NCBI GenBank assembly: GCA_035079385.1
Contig: JAVHKY010000003.1
Span: 6,675,501 to 6,739,500, forward strand
Reading direction: 5' to 3'
DNA length: 64,000 nucleotides
DNA from: Aspidiotus rigidus
Taxonomy: Eukaryota; Arthropoda; Insecta; Hemiptera; Diaspididae
Numbering within the stretch: position 1 is the first letter of the stretch; the number at the start of each line of letters is the position of its first letter. The notes under the pieces were generated by a model that saw only the letters and a program-made list of their open reading frames with translations, ran no database searches and was not told the origin of the DNA. Below, piece by piece: positions 42,901 to 51,900 of the stretch. Both the position numbers and the translations under genes were made by a program.

Positions 42901-45900
42901 GTTGATCTAGTAACTTTTTAACCGAAATATTGACCGGAAGATTCTTCTATTAACATATTGACCAAGAAACTCTTGACTAAGATATTGACGAGGAAACTTT
43001 TTGCTCGGAATATTAACCATGGAATTCCTCGACCAAGATATTGACCGGGAGTCGGGAAATTTCTCAACCTGGATATTGACCGAGAAACTCTTGACCGGGA
43101 TGTTTACCTGGAAACTCTTTAACCGTTACTGTCTAGATCGACCGGTAAATTCCTTAACTGGGATATTAATCGGAACCAGAATATTGACAAAGAATCTACC
43201 GGGAGATTTCTTAACCAGGATATTAACCAAGAAACTCTTGAGCAGGATATTGATCAGGAAACTTTTTAATCGGAATATTAATTAGGGGATTTCTTGACCG
43301 TGATACTGACAGTGAAATACCTTAACTGAAATATTGACTGGGACATTCCTTAACCAGAATACACCGTCCACGCAAAGATATACCGACTCATCGAAGCTCT
43401 CAAAAAAGAATAGGTTCTGATAAAAGCGACACAAGCAGATGTCGGCAGGCAAACCGCCAGCAAAATTCTGATGCGGGCCTTGAGACTGGTGCTCATTTTT
43501 GCGGTTTTTTGGCCATAAAACGCTGAATTTTATACCTATGGTCGAGGCGGGTGCTCGTTGGATTTGTCTCGTCGAGACCTTTCTATTGATATAACTTGCC
43601 GACTAGGAAATTTCTCAACTGGGGTATTGACCGAAAAACTCTAAATCAGGGTATTAAGCTAGAAATTTTTAACCGAAATATTGATCGGAAAATTCCTTTA
43701 TTGATATAATGACCAAGAAACTCTTGATTCGGATATTAACTGGGAGACTTCTTAACCAGGATATTTACAAAGAAACTCTCAACTAGGATGTCGACTAAGA
43801 AACTTTTTAATCGGAATACTTACTATGGAATTCCTTTACCAAGATATTGCAGGGAAATTCCTAAATTGGGAGATTGACCGAGAAACTCTTAATCGGGATG
43901 TTGAGCTGGAAACTCCATAACCGGTACCGGTTATATCGACCAGTAAATTCCTTAACTGGGATATTTATCGGGGTGTTGAGCTAGAAACTGATGAACCAAA
44001 GAATTAATTGGGACATTCATCAACCAGAATATTGACAAAGAACCTTTCGGCGGGAGGATTAACCGGGAGATTTCTTAACAAGGATATTCACCAAGAAACT
44101 CTTGAACAAGAAACTTTTTAATCGGAATACTTACTATGGAATTCCTTTACCAAGATATTGCAGGGAAATTCCTTAATTGGGAGATTGACCGAGAAACTCT
44201 TAATCGGGATGTTGAGCTGGAAACTCCATAACCGGTACCGGCTATATCGACCGGTAAATTCCTTAACTGGGATATTGATCGGGAAACTCTTAATTGGGGT
44301 GTTGAGCTAGAAACTGATGAACCAAAAAATTAATTGGGAGATTCATCAACCAGAATATTGACAAAGAACCTTATAAATTGGGAGGAGTGATTTAGGGTTT
44401 AAGGAGGAAGATGAAAGAGGGAGATTTGATCGTCACTAAGGCTGACAAGGGCAACGCTGTTGTAGTGATGGAGAGATCGGCCTATTCTTCTAAGGTCCAT
44501 GAAGTCCTACAGCAGTGTGGTGCTAAAGAGAGTGAGGATTTCAGCTTTCCCAAGCACGTCAAAGAAGTTAGGAGTGTCATCAACAGGAGTGAGGCTGTTA
44601 TCAAAACTCCTGCCTTGAAAAAAGCCCTCCTTGTTCCTAACCCCACACCCCCCCCTCCTGTACGGGCTGCCAAAAGTGCATAAGAACAATACCCCGATGC
44701 GACCCGTTGTTTCTTTTGTCTCCTCTCTTACCTACCTCCTTGCCAAATTCATTGACCGTTGGTTCAAAAATCGAATTGATTCTGAATCCCCTCATTCGGT
44801 TTTGAATTCGGCCTCTTTAACTGACGTCCTCAAGGATGTAAGTCTTCCCCCGGGAACAACCATCTGCTCGTTTGATGTTGTTGATTTGTTCCCGAATATT
44901 CCTAAGGCTGCTACTATCCAGCGTATGGGTGAGCTACTCGTCAAAGCCAACATTCCTCATAATGAGTTTCACGAATTCTTCGATCTTCTAAATACTTGCT
45001 GGTCCCCCAACTACTGTAAATTTGAAGGGAAATTTTTCGAGTTCCCTGACGAAGTAGGGATCCCCATTGGATCACCGCTAGGCTCTCTCATATCTGAAAT
45101 TTTCATGTCTAAGTTTGAACTTGACCTCTTTTCCTCGAACCAGGTGTTACTTAATCATATTCATTATTGGCACAGGTTCGTTGATGACGTTCTATGTACC
45201 TGGACTGGTCACCCAGATCTCCTTGGTGAGTTTCTGAGGTATCTCAATTCCTGGTACCCTTCCATCAAATTTACGTTGGAAATAGGGGTATTTTCCATTA
45301 ACTTTTTGGAGCCTCCTGGATTCTACCACCTCCCTCCCCCGAGACACGATCCGTGATCGCCGTTTGCGTTGGATCAGTCCCCCTTTCCTGGGGAAGTTCT
45401 CCCTGCAATCGGGTCGGGCCCTTCGCCCGTTTGGCTTCAGACCCGCGTTTTACAACCCTACCACTGTCAAGAGGTTGTTTGTGAGACTAAAGGACCCCAT
45501 ACCTGTTGATGAGAGGAGTGGGGTGTATAAGTTGGAGTGTGAGGATTGTGGAGGCTTTTATATTGGCGAGACCAGCCGCCAAATGAAAGTTAGAGTAGCT
45601 GAGCACCTGAAGTCTTGGAAGAAGGGACACTTGGGGGAGTCAGCTTTCGCCGATCACTTAATAAACAGTGGCCACAGCTTCCGCGAGGGATCCGAAAAGC
45701 TCCTCCATAAGGAGAATTCCTACCGTAAGCGTATAGCCCTCGAGAATATAGAGATAATTCGTCATCTCAACACTGACGGTATCACTGTACTCAATTTGTA
45801 CGTTCCGGAAGATGGCCTGATCGAACTGGTTTATGACTCACACCGTGATTTCTCGTTTGGGCGATCTTAATACCTCGTTCTTCTCTTGTGTTCGTCAGTT

Positions 45901-48900
45901 GCTTTCATTTCAGGCTTGAAGATGGTTATTTAACCGAAAGCGCTCGTCGTCTTTTATTTTTCTGCGGTTTGCATGTTTTACTCCACGTCGGAGTATTCGT
46001 CTTTCACGTTTTACCAGGAAATTTCTTAACCATGGCTATTGATTGTCTGATTGAGAAACTCTTGACCGAGATGTTGATCTGGAAACTTTTTAACGCGGAT
46101 ATCGACCGGGACACTCCTTAAACGGGATATTGACGAAAAACTCCTCAACTGAGATATTAATCAAGAGTTCCTCAAACAGGATATTGACCGGGAAATTAAG
46201 GTCGGCTTCTTTGATCTAGTCGGGAGAGGAGTGTAGGAAACCTGTTTCATGGGATTTATTCAAATCTTTTGTATGTCCCCCCCTCTACAGGTATACATAA
46301 TTTTATTGCTTGATAGTCGAAAATATTTACGTACCCCCCCCCCCCAAGCTCTAAATCATAAATTTCTTCAAGTACCCCATTTATTAATTACATACCTATA
46401 GCTGAAAAATTGAAATTTTTCCAATTTTCCCACCTATCATATGAGTAGTTGGTTTGTAAATCAAAAATATGCTCGAAACGTCAATTTGCAATTTGTGATT
46501 CGTGATCAGCGATTCAATCGGTACTCGGTCATCGCATGGGTTCAACTTGTGTCAAGATTAAGCATTAACATTATTTCTGGGTGTTTGCCAAGAGTTATAA
46601 GTGCAGGGCCAATGCCTCTGAATCTGATAGGTACCCTGTCTACGTAATTGGATCGGTGCCCAAATTTCACTCTAGCACCTGAAGAATAAATATAGGTAGT
46701 GCAACATAGGTATTTGGAACTTTGGAAGATGATACTATCAGAGTTCTTTGTCCTCTCATTTGTTCAAACTTCTGAGATAAAATGATGCGCAAAAAATATT
46801 GATTAGATTTTCTGGATCAAAAGACTTTTTTTTTCTGCATAAAAAATATTGTTATGTATTATCACAACTGTGGCGGAGTTGTAGCACGATGTAATAATTA
46901 ATTCCATAAACGTTTGATACGTATATCTTTGAGCTACGCTGTCGAGTAATATATTCGTGTCAATAACCCGACAAATGTTGAGAGCTTGAAATAATAGATC
47001 ATAATGTATACCGAGTCATATTCCGTTGTAAACTCTGCTTCTTATTTGGTTTTTTCAAAGAAGTCGAAATTCGTAATTTAGAAATAGATACCCGCGGAAA
47101 AAGAAAAAAAAATCTATAATATTTTCCCCTTTCTTGTGCTAAAATTTCTGTCTATGTTGATCGAAGAAATTTAAGGCCGATAATAATGCGAGATAACTTT
47201 AGGCATAGAAAAGGGACTTCTGATTGAAAGTTTTAACGTTTCAGTCAACTAACCGCTTTCAAACAACAGAATTCTTATGGATTGTCGTTCTATTGTATAA
47301 TAAAATTCTTCAGGTTGTATAGGTACTTGCATTTGCGGAGTCAGAATGAAGTCGTCAAGTTAACCGGTTTTCAAAAGTCTTTTCTCATAACATTCCTCAT
47401 ATGTGATGATTCCTTTTACAGTACTGATACTACGTGGATTATGTCGAGTGCAAAAAAGCAAACATTAACTAGGTCTTACATCGAGTGCTACGATAATAAT
47501 AATAGATGGGTAGATTACCAAACTCAACATTAGGAATGAGTACATGATGTACCGAGTAGACTGGTTATGTCAGTCGTCATAAAATAAATATTTTATCTAA
47601 CTTTATTTTAGGCATTCCATTCGGTACCATGATGACACTTACCGGTTCAGGACTTATATCGAGTTCAAGTTGGGGCTGGCCTTTTGTTTTCTACATAAGC
47701 GGAGCGGGCGGTTTAGTGTGGTCAGTGATCTGGTGGATGTATGGAGCTAATAGTCCTGCCGAGCATAAGAGCATTACAAGACCTGAATATTTGTATATTA
47801 CCAATTCTATAGCTGCAACTTCGACTCCAAGAAATGTAAGAAATGAACCGAAGTAGCGATTACGAGAATAAAGGCCCCACGTGGACCTGAGGTGTGGTGC
47901 AGAAACACGCTGCCCAGTATTCCGTGATCGCTTATATGAACTACTACGGAAAAGGAAAAAAGGTTCGAATTCAAAAATCAGATTTTGATAGAACTTTTTG
48001 CTCTTCTGATGATAGAGACGGAAAAAAATCCCATGGAGGTCAATACTGACGAGCTTACCGGTTTGGGCCATCATCGTATCACATACTGGACACAATTGGG
48101 GCTTTTGGCTTCTTTTGTCAGAGATGCCCACTTTTCTTCACTCTATTTTGGGATTCAATATTAAAGCTGTGAGTATACGAACCTATCTTGATGTTTCCGC
48201 AAAGCACGGGCCTTGAACCAGGGTGAAAATTTGTGTCGTTAAAGCGTCGTGAACGGCGAGCCTACCAACTTTTTCCGTCAACTCACTGCGCCATACTTAC
48301 CGTATAATTTAAAAATCACAATTTTATTAAGGTCCCTTTCTAAATCTATATACCTCAAAGGTTGGATTTTTTAAAACTACCGTTCTTGTACACACTATAT
48401 AGTTCGATGATTGGAATTTTTTCAAGTCCCTGAGAGCCTTACTATTTATTGAAGGGATGGTGAACATTTTACCCAAATAACCTCCCCCTAAAACAGATGC
48501 CCGTTGACTGTAGAGAAACGCCAGAGTCCATTATGATTTTATTTGGCACGCCGGTCGTGCTAGCAATGTACAAAATTTGAAACGCAATATTTGCGTTTTA
48601 GTCATCAAAAATTGAGGCTTTATTCAAGTTTATTAACCTATGTATTTGATTTTGAGTTGTGCACAACTTATTCTTCCTCTCGCCTTCTTGTACCGAAAAT
48701 TTCCTGCGCAAAAAGTATTACTAAATTGTGAGTCTATATTCAAGTTATACAGGGTGGACCAGAAAGATGTTACCAGTTAAATGGGAGTTTGCGCTAGATC
48801 TGTCGTAGCACGAAAACACAAACCGTTAGACGTATAGTTTGAATGTACGAATTTTGTATCTCAATTTTACCTGTAATTTGAGCCATATCCGAACTTTCTA

Positions 48901-51900
48901 CGACTTTTTTGAGCCGAGTTATGGACCTAAATGTGCCGAAAATTGACCAAATCGCCAGGGTTCCCAAAATAGGGCTTGAAAATCAATTGATTTACAGTTT
49001 GAGCTGAATTTCGAAAATTTTAAGAATCAAATTATTGTTCCTTAAGTGAATTTGGACGGGGAAAACGACAAAAATAGTAACAAAACCTTAAGAAGCACCA
49101 AAATGGGTTAATGGGCCCAAAAGGGGTCAAAATTTCCCTAAGTTGGAAAATTGTTCCAACTTTTGAATTGTAATCCAATTTTTAAGTGGAACTTCGCGCT
49201 GAGTCCGAAAAAAATGTTTAAAAAATTCTTCGAAGCATCGAAATGGGTTAATGGGCCCAAAAAGGGTCAAAATTTCCCCAAATTGGGAAATCGTTTAACT
49301 TTCAAATTTTAATTCGATTTTCAAGTGGAATTTCGTGCTGAGTCCGAAAAAAATACTTTGGAGCACCGAAATGGATTGATGGGCTCAAAGAGAATCAAAA
49401 TTCCTCTAAGATGAAAAATTTGCGTAATCTTCAAAAGTTGTTTGCAACTCTGAAGTAAAATTTAGTGCCGAGTCCGAGAAAAATACTCAAATGACCCTAG
49501 ATGATCTCCAAAATTGAAAATCAAACATTTTTCTCGACAAGTTCATTTACCGTTGAGTGCTCGCGGAGTGAGAGATCGACTAGCGTCGGGTGACAGATCT
49601 AAAAGAGGAAATTACGGAAATTCTCCTCATTTGGGGATTGGAGGGAGACGACAAATTCACCTTTCGTTGAAGGTTCGCCGTGAGAGATCGACTAGGGCTC
49701 TGCGTATGATCATAGCGGGAAAAAATACGAAAACTCTCGTTGTTTCAGCCAAAGAACGCAAAGTTGGTCTTCTGTTGCGTGCTTGCGATGAGAGATCAAC
49801 TGACGCCCCACTTATGAACAAAGCGAGCCAAAGTGCAAAAACTCCTTGACTCAGGTAATAGGAGGATACCGCAAATTCGGTCTTGGTCGTGATGAGCGAT
49901 TAGCTACAGCTCAGTCTTTGATTGAGGCAGACGAACGCCCGGAATTTCTCGGGGTTTCACCCGGAGGAGGGAATGATACCGTCAAGCTCGACTTTCGTGA
50001 TGAGCTCGCGGTAAGAGAACGATCAAGACCCCGTGTAAGATTAAAGGCAGGCGAATGATCCCTGGGTTCAACATAGATCGACTGAGGCCCCGTGTATGAT
50101 CAAGGCGGGTGCTTCCGCAAAAGCTCCTGTTGTTTTGGGCGAAAGGAGAATGATACCGGCGACTTCGTTTTCCATTTGACCCTTTATGGGCCCATTAACC
50201 CATTTTGGTGCTTTGCAGAATTTTTTAAGAATTTTATTCAGGTAGATTCAGCGCTAAATTTCTCTTAGAATCGAGAAAAACTTCGAAGATTAGGCGGTTT
50301 TATCATTTTGGGAAAATTTTGACCCTTTTTAGGCCCACTAACCCATTTTGGAGCTTCGCAGAATTTTTTAAGAATTTCATTCAGATTCAGCGCTAAATTT
50401 TTTCTCAGAAGCGAGAAAAACTTCGAAGATTAGGCGGTTTTTTCATTTTCGGGAAATTTTAAACCGTTTTGGGGGCATTAATCCATTTTGGTGCTTCGTA
50501 GAATTTTTTAACAATTTTATTCAGATTTAGCGCTAAATTCTATTTCAGAAGCGAGAAAAACTTTGAAGATTAGGCGGTTGTATCATTTTGGGAAAATTTT
50601 GACTCTTTTTAGGCCCATTAAGCCATTTTGGTGCTTCGCAGAATTTTTTAACAATCTTATTCGGATTCAGCGCTAAATTTTACAGCAGGATTGGGGACAC
50701 TTTGAAGATTACGCGATTCTTTCAATCACGGAAAATTGTTTTTCGATAATTCACAACTTTGGGTACCCCTGCTCTACAATTTCGGCACATTTTGGTCCAT
50801 AACTCGGCTCAGAAAAGTCGTAGAAAATTCGTATATGGCTCAAATTAGAGATAAAATTGAGATACAAAATTCGTACATTTAAACTATACCTCTAACGTTT
50901 TGCGTTCTTGCGCTACAACAGATTTAGGGCAAACTCCCATTTAACTGGTAATATCTTTCTGGTCCACCCTGTATATCCTATACATATGAATTTGAATGCG
51001 CACAACTTATTCTCCCATCACTTGGCCCCTTTCATCCGAGATTTTCATATAAATTGATTACATTGAGCTTCTAAGTAAATTATACTCTATGTACGCATAA
51101 ATTATAGTTGGGCACAACTCATCCTCCAGCTCGCCCCTCTTCCAGCCAGAATTTTCATGCATGTAAGTTGTGCACCTAGTAAATAAATGAAGATTGAGCG
51201 ATTTCTAAGAGTAATTTGGTTTCTTTTATGGCTAAACAATGTTTTGAGACAATTTAATTTTTATTCTATTGAGTTGGAAGTCAATTTCAATCTTCTTTGT
51301 ATTCTTTTCTACAACACTTTATCTATATTTTCATAAATCATCTTTACATATTTCTACCTTTTTGCTTTCGACAGGATGGTTTATTGTCCGCGTTACCTTA
51401 TTTAGGTATGTGGCTCCTACAATTTCCAGTCATGTACATGGCTGATATATTCAATAAACGTAAAATTACGTCCCTCACAACATCTCGTAAACTTTGGAAC
51501 ACAATTGGTAAGTGTATGCGATGAGAAGAAGAAGGAGAAAAAAAACAAATTAAGTCAAAGTTGCTGTAGGAACTCTACAAGCTTTTTTTTTCTTTTTGAC
51601 TTCCGAAGAAACGAAGGAAATGTATAAAACGTTTCAACAAAATTTGCGTTCTTTTTTCTTTAAATTCTTTCAGGAATGTGGGGCGCGGCTCTCAGTCTCC
51701 TCATTTTGGGTTACTTGGACGATAATATGCATGCCGCTGTAATTCTTTACATTTGCGCTGTCACTATTGGTTGCTGCTCGAATGTCGGTTTTAACATAAA
51801 TCATATGGACCTATCTCCGAACTACGCTGGTATATTAATGGGATTATCGAACGGTTTTGCATCTTCAGGTGGGCTAGGAGCTCCCTTGATCGTAGGTTAC

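Noticed and set aside
49514..50058. Arg/Ser-rich frames of 111 and 70 codons
   Set aside because: Lie in degenerate tandem repeats in the centre of the large-TIR element; no family resemblance.
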